Assembly: GCA_948473115.1 (NCBI GenBank)
Contig: CAOKWI010000018.1
Coordinates: 1-64,000, forward strand
Length of the DNA: 64,000 nt
Direction of reading: 5' to 3'
From: an uncultured Lachnospiraceae bacterium
Lineage (GTDB): Bacteria > Bacillota > Clostridia > Lachnospirales > Lachnospiraceae
The notes under the pieces were generated by a model, which was not told the DNA's origin, ran no database searches, and saw only the letters and a program-made list of their open reading frames with translations. Positions 55,073-64,000 of the stretch are shown here, piece after piece; position 1 is the first letter of the stretch, and the number at the start of each line of letters is the position of its first letter. A program made the translations under genes and the position numbers.

Positions 55073-56845
55073 CTATGAGCAGCTCGCCAATTCATAATAA
55101 AGCCCCTTCTTCGCCATCAGTTCCTCGTGGGTGCCCTCCTCCGCGATGCCCTGATTGCCGATATAGAGGATTCGATCCGCATTCCGGATGGTGGACAGCC
55201 GGTGAGCCACAATAAAGGCCGTCTTGCCATGAAGCAGCACCTCCAGCGCTTCCTGGATCAGCAGCTCTGTCTCCGTGTCAATGGCGCTGGTAGCCTCGTC
55301 CAGGATCACAATGGAGGGATTTTTCAGCACAATCCTTGCGAAGCTGATCAGCTGCCGTTCTCCGGCGGACAGGCCGCTGCCCCGCTCCTCCAGCATATGC
55401 TCATACCCGCCGCTCAACCGCTGGATAAACTTATCTGCGAAAATCATGCGGGCCGCCTCCTTACACTCTTCATCCGTGGCATCCCATCTTCCGTAACGTA
55501 TGTTATCCAGAATGCTTCCCTTGAAGATAAAGGGATCCTGCATCAGCACCCCCACTTGGTCGCGCAGGGAATAAAGGCTGGCGTCCCGCACATCCACGTC
55601 ATCGATCCTGACGCTCCCCTCTTTCACATCATAGAACCGGGTCAGCATGCTGATCACCGTGGTCTTTCCCGCTCCGGTCGGTCCCACCAGCGCAATGGTT
55701 TCCCCCGGTTTTACATGGAGCGTGAAATGTTTCAGGATATCCACATTTTCCTCATAGCAGAAGGTGACGTCCTGAAAATCCACCTTGCCCTTCACATCCC
55801 GCAGAACCACCGGGTTCTCCCTGTCATGGATCTCCACGGGATAATCTATGGTGTCAAAAACCTGCTCCAGGTTAGAGCTTACCTGGGCAAGCTCCTGAAT
55901 AATGGTGGACAGCTGTGACAGGGGATCCTGAAAGGCTCCCATGTAGCTGGTAAAGGTGATGACCACCCCCGCGGTAATCCCAGCGTTTCCGCCCAGGATC
56001 AGCGCCAGCGCCACGCCGAAGATACACAGCGTCCCTGTGTGCCAGAACAGCTGTACCACAGGACTGTTCAGCCGGGAGCGCTTTACGATATCCCACCACA
56101 TGCTCATGCTCTCCTCGTGGATCTGACGGTATATGTCCTTGTTGATCTCAATCCGGTTATAATTCTTGACGATCTGCTCCCCCATGATGGATTCCACCAG
56201 GAAAGCCGTCCGGTTGGAATTTTTCGCCCGGTGGGCCGTGTACATTTTCCGCAGGCGGGAACGCAGCCAGAAAATGATCGTCATCATGGGAACCACTGCG
56301 GCGAACACGATCAGTGTCAGCATGGGGCTCAGGGAAAGCATAAACACCGTGACCACCACCAGCTTGACAATATAGATGGCGAACATCATGACATAATTGG
56401 AAAAGAAATCCGCCAGGCCGTTGATATATTCCGTGACCCGCACCACGATCTTGCCGTCCGGCCGATTGTCAAAGTAGTCAAAGGAGAGCAGCTGCAGCCT
56501 CTCAAAAATGTCCGTCCGTATTCGGGTGATGATATTCAGCCCCATTTTCCCCATGCTTCTGGCCTGTATAAAGGTGGACAGTATCTCCACCGCGGAGAGC
56601 AGCACCAGTCCTCCGCCCACCAACGCCAGCTGGCGATAGTCCTGATCCGCCACCACCTCGTCCACGATCCGCTTCAACAGCCGGGGCGGAAGCAGGGACA
56701 CCACCGCAGCCACCAGCATCATACCGCTGACCAGGAACAAAAGCTTCCTGTAGGGGAGTATGTACGCAAGGGTTCTCCCCAGCTGCCGCATATCCACCTT
56801 TTTCTCTATCTTTTCATCCTCAAAAAACGTATTCCTGCCCGCCAT
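55073..56845 (-). CDS. ABC exporter half-transporter (catalytically complete subunit)
   Basis: A 590-residue protein with an N-terminal six-TM domain (about 30-320) fused to an ATPase domain. Motifs: Walker A GPTGAGKTT, signature LSAGERQ (for the usual LSGGQ), Walker B VILDEATSAID with a proper Glu, and a switch His in VAHRLS. The ATG at 56845 is the best start. It pairs with the next gene upstream to form a heterodimeric type IV exporter of the BmrCD/YheIH kind, probably for drugs, lipids or peptides. A 43-bp mobile-type palindrome lies between the two genes. Confidence 0.92.
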   Translation of the reverse strand: MAGRNTFFEDEKIEKKVDMRQLGRTLAYILPYRKLLFLVSGMMLVAAVVSLLPPRLLKRIVDEVVADQDYRQLALVGGGLVLLSAVEILSTFIQARSMGKMGLNIITRIRTDIFERLQLLSFDYFDNRPDGKIVVRVTEYINGLADFFSNYVMMFAIYIVKLVVVTVFMLSLSPMLTLIVFAAVVPMMTIIFWLRSRLRKMYTAHRAKNSNRTAFLVESIMGEQIVKNYNRIEINKDIYRQIHEESMSMWWDIVKRSRLNSPVVQLFWHTGTLCIFGVALALILGGNAGITAGVVITFTSYMGAFQDPLSQLSTIIQELAQVSSNLEQVFDTIDYPVEIHDRENPVVLRDVKGKVDFQDVTFCYEENVDILKHFTLHVKPGETIALVGPTGAGKTTVISMLTRFYDVKEGSVRIDDVDVRDASLYSLRDQVGVLMQDPFIFKGSILDNIRYGRWDATDEECKEAARMIFADKFIQRLSGGYEHMLEERGSGLSAGERQLISFARIVLKNPSIVILDEATSAIDTETELLIQEALEVLLHGKTAFIVAHRLSTIRNADRILYIGNQGIAEEGTHEELMAKKGLYYELASCS

Positions 56846-56870
56846 CTCACCAGATCCTCTTATCAACCTC

Positions 56871-56913
56871 GTAACAGCTCCGCCTTCGCGGCTCCGTATA
56901 GCTGAACTGTTAC
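56871..56913. repeat. 43-bp mini family A palindrome between ABC exporter genes
   Basis: GTAACAGCTCCGCC ... AGCTGAACTGTTAC: the same ends as the larger family A elements with a tiny interior containing CCTTCGCGG. It resembles the nested palindrome at the right end of copy A1. Flanks (TCAACCTC and CAAACTTC) are only partly alike, so a target duplication is not certain. Confidence 0.65.
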
Positions 56914-56974
56914 CAAACTTCGCCTGCTGCAGCACATTTCCCCTGACACCATTGCGTCCTTCTGAGTGCCTTCC

Positions 56975-58789
56975 TTATTCCGAAGAAACTAGATGCACCT
57001 CATCCGCCTGCTGTTCCTGCTGTACCCTGTAGATATGGGCAAAGCTTCCTCCCAGCTCCATCAGCTCCCGAAACGTTCCTCTCTCCGTGATCATGCCGTC
57101 CTTCATATAAAGGATCTCATCACAGTTCACCACGGAGGAAAAACGGTGGGCCGTGATGATCAGCGTCTTTTCCGCAAAATGCTCATAGATATTCCTCAGC
57201 ACCACATGCTCCGTATTTACATCCAGGGCGGAGGTGGAATCGTCCAGCACGAAGACAGGCGCGTTTTTCAGGAATGCCCTGGCAATGGAGATGCGCTGCT
57301 TCTGACCGCCGGAAATACCCAGCCCCCGCTCTCCCACTATGGTCTTGTAACGTTCCGGCAGCGCGTCGATAAACCTGGCCGCCTCCGCGTCGGTAGCCGC
57401 CCTCGTCACCATTCTCTCGTCGATATCCGCCCTGCTGAACGCGATATTGGATTCAATGGTGTTGGAAAACAGGAATACGTCCTGAAACACGTAGGAATAC
57501 ATTTTTCGCAGATTGTCCAGGCTGAATTCCCTGATATCATGTCCGCTGATCGTGATCTGTCCCGATGTAATATCGCAGAACCGCACCAGTGTCTTTAGCA
57601 GGACGCTCTTTCCTGATCCGGTCTCACCCACGATCCCCAGCTTCTTCCCGTAGGGAATACTGATATTGATGTGTTTCAGGATCTCCTGTCCATCCATCTC
57701 CACAGAGACATCTCTCAATTCGATATCCGGCGTGTCGCACCGAAGCTTCGCCGCCTTATCCTCCGGCACCTTGCTCTCCTTCTCCATGAAACGCTTCAGG
57801 GCCAGTCCGGCTATGGTCTGCTGCTGCATGTTGAAAATATGGTTATTGACATTGGTGATATTGTTCATGAACCGCATCACATAGGTGGAGGAGGACAAAA
57901 TGTACCCCACAGTCAGCCTGCCCTGCATTACCAGCAGCGCCCCTATCACAATGGTGCTGATATAAGCGATCTGCCGTATGGTGTTAAAGGTCAGGTCAAA
58001 TTTGGAAGAAAGCCATATCTGCTTCATCCGCGCGTCCAGGAAACTTGTGTTCGCATTTCGGAACTTCTCCTTTTCCAGCTCCTCATTGTGGAAGGACCGG
58101 ACAATGCGGACCGCAGCAATATTTTCCTGGGTGGTCAGGTTCATCTCCGAGCTCTTCTGGCGGATCCCCTTAAAGTTTTCCCGGGCCCTGCGCTTAAAAT
58201 TGAGTACAGACCTCACCAGGAAAGGCATCAGGAGGATCGGAATGACCAGGAAAGACAGGTTGATCCCGGCGATCAGCGTCAGGGTCATGGCCAGCATGAA
58301 TACGGAGTCTCCCAGGTAAGGGATCCTGTGGGAAAACAGCTCCTTAAACATGATCGTATCACTGTTTAATACCTGCAGCAGTTCGCCGGAATTGTACTCC
58401 GCGATGGTAGCGGAATCCAGATCCATCAGCTTTCCGTAAGTCATATAACGCAGATCCGTCTCCAGTCTCAGGCCGATCCACTCCTGAATCAGGTCACGGA
58501 TATAGATCAGCACGATCCGCAGGAGCATCAATATCCCGAAAGCCGTGGCAATGGCAAAGAACAGCCGCATGGTATGGGGTTCTCCGAAACGCCCTGAGAG
58601 CAGGAAATGAAAGATGCCGCCGCTGTCCTCCTTCACCTCGCCCTTCCGGATCACGAAATCGATCAGAAGCCCTGACAGGAGCGGCAGGAGCAGTTCCGCG
58701 AAAATCCCCAGAAAGCTTAATGCCTCCGCCAGGATCGCCATAGGCATGTTCCTCTTGAAATAACGATAACCGAACCGTAATGTCTCCAT
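56975..58789 (-). CDS. ABC exporter half-transporter (subunit with degenerate catalytic base)
   Basis: A 604-residue half-transporter: six-TM domain (about 10-320) and ATPase domain with Walker A GETGSGKS, canonical signature ISGGQKQRIS, and Walker B VFVLDDSTSALD, where Asp replaces the catalytic Glu. Such an Asp marks the degenerate site in heterodimeric exporters. It precedes the catalytically complete partner on the same strand. The division of labour (one competent, one degenerate site) can be read from sequence; substrate cannot. Confidence 0.92.
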   Translation of the reverse strand: METLRFGYRYFKRNMPMAILAEALSFLGIFAELLLPLLSGLLIDFVIRKGEVKEDSGGIFHFLLSGRFGEPHTMRLFFAIATAFGILMLLRIVLIYIRDLIQEWIGLRLETDLRYMTYGKLMDLDSATIAEYNSGELLQVLNSDTIMFKELFSHRIPYLGDSVFMLAMTLTLIAGINLSFLVIPILLMPFLVRSVLNFKRRARENFKGIRQKSSEMNLTTQENIAAVRIVRSFHNEELEKEKFRNANTSFLDARMKQIWLSSKFDLTFNTIRQIAYISTIVIGALLVMQGRLTVGYILSSSTYVMRFMNNITNVNNHIFNMQQQTIAGLALKRFMEKESKVPEDKAAKLRCDTPDIELRDVSVEMDGQEILKHINISIPYGKKLGIVGETGSGKSVLLKTLVRFCDITSGQITISGHDIREFSLDNLRKMYSYVFQDVFLFSNTIESNIAFSRADIDERMVTRAATDAEAARFIDALPERYKTIVGERGLGISGGQKQRISIARAFLKNAPVFVLDDSTSALDVNTEHVVLRNIYEHFAEKTLIITAHRFSSVVNCDEILYMKDGMITERGTFRELMELGGSFAHIYRVQQEQQADEVHLVSSE

Positions 58790-59029
58790 AATCTTTTGCT
58801 CCCGCTTTACTAGTCAAGTTCAATCGCCATTATCCCCTAACTGTCGGAAAAAGTCAACCCTGATCATACAGGATAAATAATTGCCGGTAACAGATCATTA
58901 ATTTTTTAGATTCTATTCATCCCCGATTTATTGACAATCCCTTTGAAGAGACATATGATGTATCATATGCAGACGCTTTTAGGAACACAAAGGCAGCGCT
59001 GCTCACAGATCAGAAAGGCGGACAGGCAC

Positions 59030-59788
59030 ATGGCAGTCATGGATGAATTCAGGGAAGAACGGGAAGCGTTAAAGCACGGGACACCCAAAGAAAAATTCAA
59101 TTATTTTATGGATTATTACAAATGGTACGTCATCATCGGGGTATTGGTGATCGCGGCAGGCATTTACACCATACGCGAGGTGATGAACAGAAAGGAGACC
59201 GTCCTGTATACCTGCCTGCTGAACACCATGAAGCTGGAGGCGGCCGATCAGCACAACGCGGACTTCATGGATTCCATCCATCTTGACAGGGATAAATACC
59301 AGATGCTCTTTGACGCGGAAACCTGGATTGACGTCAACAGCATGGATGAAACCACCATGGCAAGCTCACAGAAGATAGCGGCCCACCTGGCAGCCGGAGA
59401 GCTGGACATTATGATCACAGACACCGATTCCCTGACCACCTACTCCTACCAGGAGGACTTTTTTACCATGGAAGAAATACTCTCCCCTGAACAGTATGAA
59501 AAATATCGGCCGTATTTCTATTATATTGACCTGGAGACGGTGCAGGAATGGCACGACTATATCAGCGATTATGACAACCTGATGCTGGAGATCGACTTTG
59601 ATTTCCCTGACCCCAGGAAACCGGAAGAAATGAGAAATCCCGTGGCTGTGGGAATTTTCATGGATGGCTGTGAAGGCCTGAAGGAAAGCTATCATTTCAA
59701 AAGCGACGATGTGGCATTCTGTGTGTTTGCCAACTCCTCCCACAGGGAAGCGGCCCTGGAATACCTGGATTACCTGATGCAGGAATAA
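59030..59788 (+). CDS. Single-pass membrane protein of unknown function
   Basis: About 252 residues from ATG 59030 (AAAGG lies 11 bases upstream); ATG 59039 is an alternative and a much longer reading has weaker support. A basic N-terminus (REEREALKHGTPKEKFNYFMDYYKWY) precedes one TM helix (about 38-56), and the rest is outside. The extracytoplasmic part, with the pattern MNRKETVLYTCLLN, GELDIMITDTDSL and VAVGIFMDG, is reminiscent of periplasmic-binding-like folds, but no family is recognised. Terminator downstream. A single-gene unit, divergent from the ABC exporter genes. Confidence 0.72.
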   Translation: MAVMDEFREEREALKHGTPKEKFNYFMDYYKWYVIIGVLVIAAGIYTIREVMNRKETVLYTCLLNTMKLEAADQHNADFMDSIHLDRDKYQMLFDAETWIDVNSMDETTMASSQKIAAHLAAGELDIMITDTDSLTTYSYQEDFFTMEEILSPEQYEKYRPYFYYIDLETVQEWHDYISDYDNLMLEIDFDFPDPRKPEEMRNPVAVGIFMDGCEGLKESYHFKSDDVAFCVFANSSHREAALEYLDYLMQE

Positions 59789-59816
59789 ATGTAACGCTTG
59801 TTATTTGGCTGTGAAA

Positions 59817-59853
59817 GCCCCACGGATATACGCGGTATCCGCGGGGCCGTTTT
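59817..59853 (+). terminator. Terminator after the 59030 gene
   Basis: GCCCCACGGATA pairs with TATCCGCGGGGC with one mismatch, followed shortly by TTTT. Confidence 0.75.
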
Positions 59854-59908
59854 CATTCCTGATTATTTATGTCAGATTATCTATTTCAGGTCATTCATTC
59901 CAGTTCAT

Positions 59909-61342
59909 TTATTTCAGCATTTCCTTCAGCATCCTGTTTACGCCGGCGGGATCGGCCTTGCCCCTCATGGCTTTCATGGTCTGACCCACCAGAAAACCGA
60001 TGGCCTTCTCCTTGCCGTTCCGGTAGTCCTCCACTGATTGGGGGTTGGCGGCAATGACCTCCTCCACCGTCTTTCGCAGGGCGCCTTCGTCTGTCACAGT
60101 CTTTAAGCCCTTCTCCTCCACATATTGTTCCGGATCCATGTCCTCCATGAACATGACCTCAAATACTTCCTTCGCCACAGTGGAATTGATGGCCTTGCTC
60201 TCTGTCATGGCAATGAGCTTTGCCAGATTCCCCGGGGAAAAACGGATATCCTCCGGGTCAAGCTCCTTCTCCTTCAGCAGCCGCAGTGTCTCACCCATGA
60301 GCCAGTTGGACACTCGCTTAGGCTGGCTGCCCCTGGCCACAGTGGCTTCGAAGAGATCCGCCATATGCTTGGATCCTGTGATAATCTCAATATCATAATC
60401 GGGAATGTCATATTCCGCCTTGTACCGCGCCATCTTCTCGGTGCGGAACTCCGGCTGCCTGCCCTTTAGCTCCTCCAGATATTCGTCACTGATGCTGACG
60501 GGCGTCAGGTCAGGATCGGGGAAATAACGGTAATCCTGGGCATCCTCCTTGGAACGCATGGCGTAAGAGGTCTCCTTCGTATCATCCCAGCGCCTGGTTT
60601 CCTGCACCACTGCCTTCCCTTCTTCCAGCAGGTCGATCTGTCTTGCCCTTTCGCCCTCGATGGCTCTGGCAATGGCGCGGAAGGAGTTCAGGTTTTTCAT
60701 CTCCGTGCGGGTGCCGAACTGTTCCGCTCCCGCTTCCCTGACAGACAGGTTCACATCCGCCCGCATGGATCCCTCCTGAAGCTTACAATCGCTGGCGCCC
60801 AGATATTGAATGATCAGACGCAGTTTTTCCAGGTAGGCGATCACCTCCTCGGCGCTGCGCATATCAGACTCGGATACAATCTCTATCAGCGGCACGCCGG
60901 AGCGGTTGTAATCCACCAGCGTACAGTCTTCCCATTCGTCATGGATCAGCTTTCCCGCATCCTCCTCCATATGGATCTCATGGATACCCACCTTCTTCGT
61001 TCCCTCCGCCGTTTCTATCTCCACATAACCGTTCCGGCAGATGGGCAGATAAAGCTGGGAAATCTGGTAGTTCTGGGGGTTATCGGGATAAAAATAATTT
61101 TTGCGGTCAAATTTGCAATACCGCGTAATGTCACAGTTTGTCGCCAGTCCCACCGACACAGCATATTCCAGCACCTTCCTGTTCAGCACGGGAAGGGTGC
61201 CGGGCATACCGGTACAGACCGGACAGGTGTGGGAATTGGGCCGGCCGCCGAAGGCGGTGGAGCAGCCACAGAAAATCTTGGTTCTGGTGGCCAGCTCCAC
61301 ATGAACCTCCAGACCAATGACAGTTTCATATTCTTTTGCCAT
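59909..61342 (-). CDS. gatB: Asp/Glu-tRNA amidotransferase subunit B
   Basis: tRNA-binding and kinase subunit of GatCAB, which amidates misacylated Asp-tRNA-Asn or Glu-tRNA-Gln. The start MAKEYETVIGLEVHVELAT (61342) matches the conserved N-terminus and gives 477 residues, the usual size. Zinc ligands are in KIFCGCSTAFG and HTCPVCTGMPG. The C-terminal YqeY-like tail domain (about 400-477) is present. Last gene of gatC-gatA-gatB on this strand. Confidence 0.97.
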   Translation of the reverse strand: MAKEYETVIGLEVHVELATRTKIFCGCSTAFGGRPNSHTCPVCTGMPGTLPVLNRKVLEYAVSVGLATNCDITRYCKFDRKNYFYPDNPQNYQISQLYLPICRNGYVEIETAEGTKKVGIHEIHMEEDAGKLIHDEWEDCTLVDYNRSGVPLIEIVSESDMRSAEEVIAYLEKLRLIIQYLGASDCKLQEGSMRADVNLSVREAGAEQFGTRTEMKNLNSFRAIARAIEGERARQIDLLEEGKAVVQETRRWDDTKETSYAMRSKEDAQDYRYFPDPDLTPVSISDEYLEELKGRQPEFRTEKMARYKAEYDIPDYDIEIITGSKHMADLFEATVARGSQPKRVSNWLMGETLRLLKEKELDPEDIRFSPGNLAKLIAMTESKAINSTVAKEVFEVMFMEDMDPEQYVEEKGLKTVTDEGALRKTVEEVIAANPQSVEDYRNGKEKAIGFLVGQTMKAMRGKADPAGVNRMLKEMLK

Positions 61343-61432
61343 GATATACACCAAACCTCATCGGAGAAATGATTACATTTCCATCCCGAGGATATTACCC
61401 TTTCTGTTGATAAACGGAGATAAACCTGCGCT

Positions 61433-62884
61433 TTATGCATCCTGCGAAACCTGTTCATAGGTGTATGCCGCCCGGATCAGCTTCTTCTCCTGGAAGCAGT
61501 CCCCGATCAGCTGCAGCCCGATGGGCAGACCCCTGCTGTCCGTTCCGCAGGGAACGCTGATACCCGGCAGACCCGCCAGGTTGACGGAGATCGTATCAAT
61601 ATCGCCCAGATACATCTTCATGGGATCCACAAGGCTCTCTCCCAGCTTCGGCGCGGTGGTGGGAGCCACCGGACCCAGGATGCAGTCGTATCTTTCAAAT
61701 GCCTGGTCAAACGCCTTTTTGATCATTGCCTTTACCCGCAGCGCTTTTAAATAATAGGCGTCATAATAGCCGGAGCTGAGCACAAAGCTTCCCAGCATGA
61801 TACGGCGTTTTACCTCCGGGCCAAAGCCCTGGGAGCGGGTCTTTTTGTACATCTGGTGCAGCCCCTCCGCATGTTCCGCCCGGTAGCCGTATTTAATGCC
61901 GTCGAACCGCTCCAGGTTGGAGCTGGCTTCCGCCGCCGCAATGGTATAGTAAGCGGGGATCGCGTACTCCACCAGGCTCAGATCAAATTCCTCCAGGATG
62001 GCGCCGTTTTCCTTCAGCAGCTCCGCCGCCCTGAGCACAGCTTCTTTCACCTCCGGATCCAGGCCCTCCCCGAAGTAATCCCTGGGAATCCCGATGCGCA
62101 TTCCTGTCACGTCTTTTACAAGGGCGGCGGTAAAGTCAGTGTCTTCCCGCTTTATGGAGGTGGAATCCTTAGGGTCGTGGGAAGCGATAACCTCAAGCAC
62201 TGCCGCACAGTCCTCCACCGTCCTGGTAAGGGGTCCGATCTGATCCAGGGAAGAGCCATAGGCAATCAGCCCATACCGTGACACTGTGCCGTAAGTGGGC
62301 TTCATTCCCACCACGCCGCAGTAGGACGCGGGCTGGCGGATGGATCCACCGGTATCGGAGCCCAGGGCGAAGAAACATTCCCCCGCCGCTACCGCCGCCG
62401 CGGAACCGCCGGAGGAGCCGCCGGGCACATGCTCCGGGTTGCGGGGATTTCTGGTCACACCATAATAGGAAGTCTCCGTGGTGGAACCCATGGCAAACTC
62501 GTCCATGTTCGTCTTGCCGACCAGAACCGCCCCCGCCTTTTCCAGGTTCAGAAATGCCTGGGAAGAAAAGGTGGGAATAAAATTCTCCAGTATCTTAGAG
62601 GAACAGGTCGTCAGGACGCCCTCCGTACAGAGATTGTCCTTGATGGCCACAGGCACGCCCGCCAGCGGTCCCGTCAATTCTCCCGCCTCAATCTTCCCCT
62701 GGACCGCCGCCGCCTTCGCAAGGGCGGATTCCCTTTCTATGGTGACATAGCAGTGGTAGGTGCTTTCCCTGGCTTCGATCTGCTCCAGCACCGCCTCCAT
62801 GGCTTCCACCGCGGTGGTCTCCCCCGCTTTGATGGCGGCGCCGAGAGCGGTGGCAGAAAGAGATAACAGTTGCTTTTTATCCAA
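61433..62884 (-). CDS. gatA: Asp/Glu-tRNA amidotransferase subunit A
   Basis: Amidase subunit that frees ammonia from glutamine. The TTG at 62884 behind GGAGGG (six bases) gives 483 residues and the expected N-terminus. The Ser-cisSer-Lys triad is visible as Lys82 (VAIKDNLC), Ser157 in GGSSGGSAAA and nucleophile Ser181 in GSDTGGSIRQPA. The gene follows gatC by 13 bp. Use of TTG may keep expression in proportion with GatC and GatB (inference). Confidence 0.96.
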   Translation of the reverse strand: MDKKQLLSLSATALGAAIKAGETTAVEAMEAVLEQIEARESTYHCYVTIERESALAKAAAVQGKIEAGELTGPLAGVPVAIKDNLCTEGVLTTCSSKILENFIPTFSSQAFLNLEKAGAVLVGKTNMDEFAMGSTTETSYYGVTRNPRNPEHVPGGSSGGSAAAVAAGECFFALGSDTGGSIRQPASYCGVVGMKPTYGTVSRYGLIAYGSSLDQIGPLTRTVEDCAAVLEVIASHDPKDSTSIKREDTDFTAALVKDVTGMRIGIPRDYFGEGLDPEVKEAVLRAAELLKENGAILEEFDLSLVEYAIPAYYTIAAAEASSNLERFDGIKYGYRAEHAEGLHQMYKKTRSQGFGPEVKRRIMLGSFVLSSGYYDAYYLKALRVKAMIKKAFDQAFERYDCILGPVAPTTAPKLGESLVDPMKMYLGDIDTISVNLAGLPGISVPCGTDSRGLPIGLQLIGDCFQEKKLIRAAYTYEQVSQDA

Positions 62885-62897
62885 TTTAATCCCTCCC

Positions 62898-63191
62898 CTA
62901 ATCAAATGTCTTAGGGACAACAAACATATTGTCCTTCTCACTGGGAGCGTTTTGCAGCGTCCTGCCGCTCTCGTCCCCATTCGTCACTTCATCCTCCCGG
63001 AACACATTCTGCACCGGAAATACATGGGACATGGGCTCCACGCCGGAGGTATCCAGTTCGTTCAGCTTATCGATATAGTCCAGCATCTCTCCCATGGACT
63101 TCTTGGCCGCCTCCTTCTCCTCGCCGGATAGCTCCAGCTTGGCGAGAATACCCACATATTCTATTGTTTCGTCACTTATGATATTTGCCAT
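62898..63191 (-). CDS. gatC: Asp/Glu-tRNA amidotransferase subunit C
   Basis: A 97-residue GatC that wraps around GatA. The ATG at 63191 follows AGGAG at six bases. Typical stretches are [14 protein letters not shown] near the N-terminus, [17 protein letters not shown] and VFREDEVTN. First gene of the gatCAB group; two palindromic elements separate it from aspS upstream. Confidence 0.95.
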   Translation of the reverse strand: MANIISDETIEYVGILAKLELSGEEKEAAKKSMGEMLDYIDKLNELDTSGVEPMSHVFPVQNVFREDEVTNGDESGRTLQNAPSEKDNMFVVPKTFD

Positions 63192-63218
63192 ACAAATCTC
63201 CTGTTCCATTTTCTCAAT

Positions 63219-63384
63219 CTAGTACTCCATCCGGCCTGAAATTGCACTTGTGTACTACCTGTTTCGCACCATTGCGTCGTTAAAATTTCTAGACGATGCC
63301 ACCGCATCGCCGTCGAAATTTTGCCTAGCACTGGTACGAACCATGCAGCCCACAAGTCCAACTCCTGTCCGGATGGAGCACTAG
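63219..63384. mobile_element. Family C palindromic element, copy C1 (about 165 bp)
   Basis: CTAGTACTCCATCCGG at the left matches the right end inverted (CTAGTGCTCCATCCGG) with one mismatch. The core has CGATGCCACCGCATCG, itself a hairpin, which also occurs inverted in copy C2. CTAG stands at each end. No coding content. Confidence 0.7.
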
Positions 63385-63545
63385 TGTGCTGACATGTTTA
63401 TTTTTGAACTAATGACGAAGGATAAATTTCCACTCTGCAAGGCGGCGGAGGGAGGCGATGCGGTGGCATCGTTGACCGACAACAACGCAGCAGATGGAAA
63501 TTTAGGCAAGTCATTAGTCAAATTATGAACGTGTCAGTGCACTAG
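63381..63545. mobile_element. Family C palindromic element, copy C2 (about 165 bp)
   Basis: The left end CTAGTGTGCTGACATGTT matches the right end inverted, CTAGTGCACTGACACGTT. Further inside, GAACTAATGAC pairs with GTCATTAGTC. The core carries GGCGATGCGGTGGCATCG. It shares its CTAG with copy C1, forming a tandem pair, and ends eight bases from the aspS stop codon. Confidence 0.7.
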
Positions 63546-63552
63546 TACTGCA

Positions 63553-64000
63553 TTAATCCCGGATTTTAATATGCACTTCCCGAAGCTGCTGCTCCGTCAC
63601 GTCATTGGGTGCGCTGCACATCAGATCCTGGGCGGAACCGCTCATGGGGAAGGCAATGACCTCTCTGATATTTTCTTCGCCCCGCAGCAGCATCAGCATA
63701 CGGTCTACGCCGGGCGCCATGCCTGCATGGGGCGGCGCCCCGAACTGGAATGCCTGATAGAGGGCTCCGAACTTTTTCTTAAGGGTTTCCTCGTCATAGC
63801 CGGCGATGGCAAATGCCTTCACCATGATATTCATATCGTGGTTGCGGACTGCGCCTGAGGATAATTCGACCCCGTTGCACACAATGTCGTACTGGTATGC
63901 CAGAATTTCCAGCGGATCCTGATTTTCAAGGGCCTCCAGACCACCCTGGGGCATGGAAAAAGGATTGTGGGTAAAGCCGATCTGCTTTGTGTCAGGATCC
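63553..64000 (-). CDS. aspS: Aspartyl-tRNA synthetase (3' part, cut by window edge)
   Basis: C-terminal part of a class II synthetase; the frame stays open to the window end. Diagnostic stretches are [31 protein letters not shown] and the motif 3 segment [15 protein letters not shown] with [14 protein letters not shown] near the C-terminus, as in bacterial-type AspRS. Placement upstream of gatCAB on the same strand suggests a non-discriminating AspRS that feeds Asp-tRNA-Asn to GatCAB; the residues that decide this lie outside the window. Confidence 0.95.
   Translation of the reverse strand, partial: DPDTKQIGFTHNPFSMPQGGLEALENQDPLEILAYQYDIVCNGVELSSGAVRNHDMNIMVKAFAIAGYDEETLKKKFGALYQAFQFGAPPHAGMAPGVDRMLMLLRGEENIREVIAFPMSGSAQDLMCSAPNDVTEQQLREVHIKIRD

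Noticed and set aside
63210..63552. tRNA or small RNA gene between aspS and gatC
   Set aside because: The region is explained by two long palindromes; no cloverleaf or terminator with T run was found.

Overview
The window reads as chromosomal DNA from a gut-type Firmicute of the Lachnospiraceae (inference). The clues are clostridial-style Shine-Dalgarno sites (GGAGG), a T-box leader on tyrS, a bile salt hydrolase, Lachnospiraceae-type conserved proteins (DUF6062-, DUF2225- and DUF6106-like), a separate IMP cyclohydrolase and AICAR transformylase, and moderately GC-rich coding DNA. No rRNA, tRNA, phage or CRISPR locus was seen.

Layout. 0.1-4.9 kb: a Bce-type antimicrobial-peptide detoxification module (response regulator, kinase, ABC ATPase, permease). 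5-8.1 kb: two toxin-antitoxin pairs, the second with a broken toxin, around a MATE exporter. 8.2-14 kb: bile salt hydrolase, D-Ala-D-Ala carboxypeptidase, a Cys-cluster protein, a GH43-like enzyme, mtnA and ybaK. 14.2-19.2 kb: a fast-evolving surface cluster of four lipoproteins, a decayed AAA+ ATPase gene and a zinc-finger membrane protein. 19.6-24.1 kb: an Rpn-like nuclease and a three-gene ABC-2 exporter. 24.3-26.2 kb: T-box and tyrS. 26.2-35.7 kb: dipeptidase, SGNH/MBOAT acylation pair, regulators and membrane proteins. 35.9-45.6 kb: glnS, a TIR-transmembrane-propeller protein, a DHH phosphoesterase, the last steps of IMP synthesis and guaB. 45.7-52.1 kb: an A+T-rich island with a PLD-type nuclease and two large adenine-type DNA methyltransferases, probably a restriction-modification system. 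52.3-59.8 kb: a membrane protein, a chemoreceptor, a heterodimeric ABC exporter and a membrane-anchored protein. 59.9-64 kb: gatB, gatA, gatC and the 3' part of aspS.

The least expected signal is noncoding. Small non-autonomous palindromic elements recur between genes. Family A has GTAACAGTTCAGC-like inverted ends and, in three complete copies plus one variant, perfect 8-bp target duplications; the ends and duplication length resemble the IS66 family. Family B has GGAACTGT ends flanked by TAA. Family C is a back-to-back pair of about 165-bp palindromes sharing CTAG, lying inside the aspS-gatCAB gene group. Several copies sit inside operons or leaders (bceAB, tyrS, the ABC-2 exporter, the ABC exporter pair), where they could affect expression.

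How the genes work together. aspS with gatCAB suggests tRNA-dependent Asn synthesis, since glnS supplies Gln-tRNA directly. The AICAR transformylase, the IMP cyclohydrolase and guaB cover AICAR to XMP. The Bce module carries a recognisable operator in front of its transporter genes.
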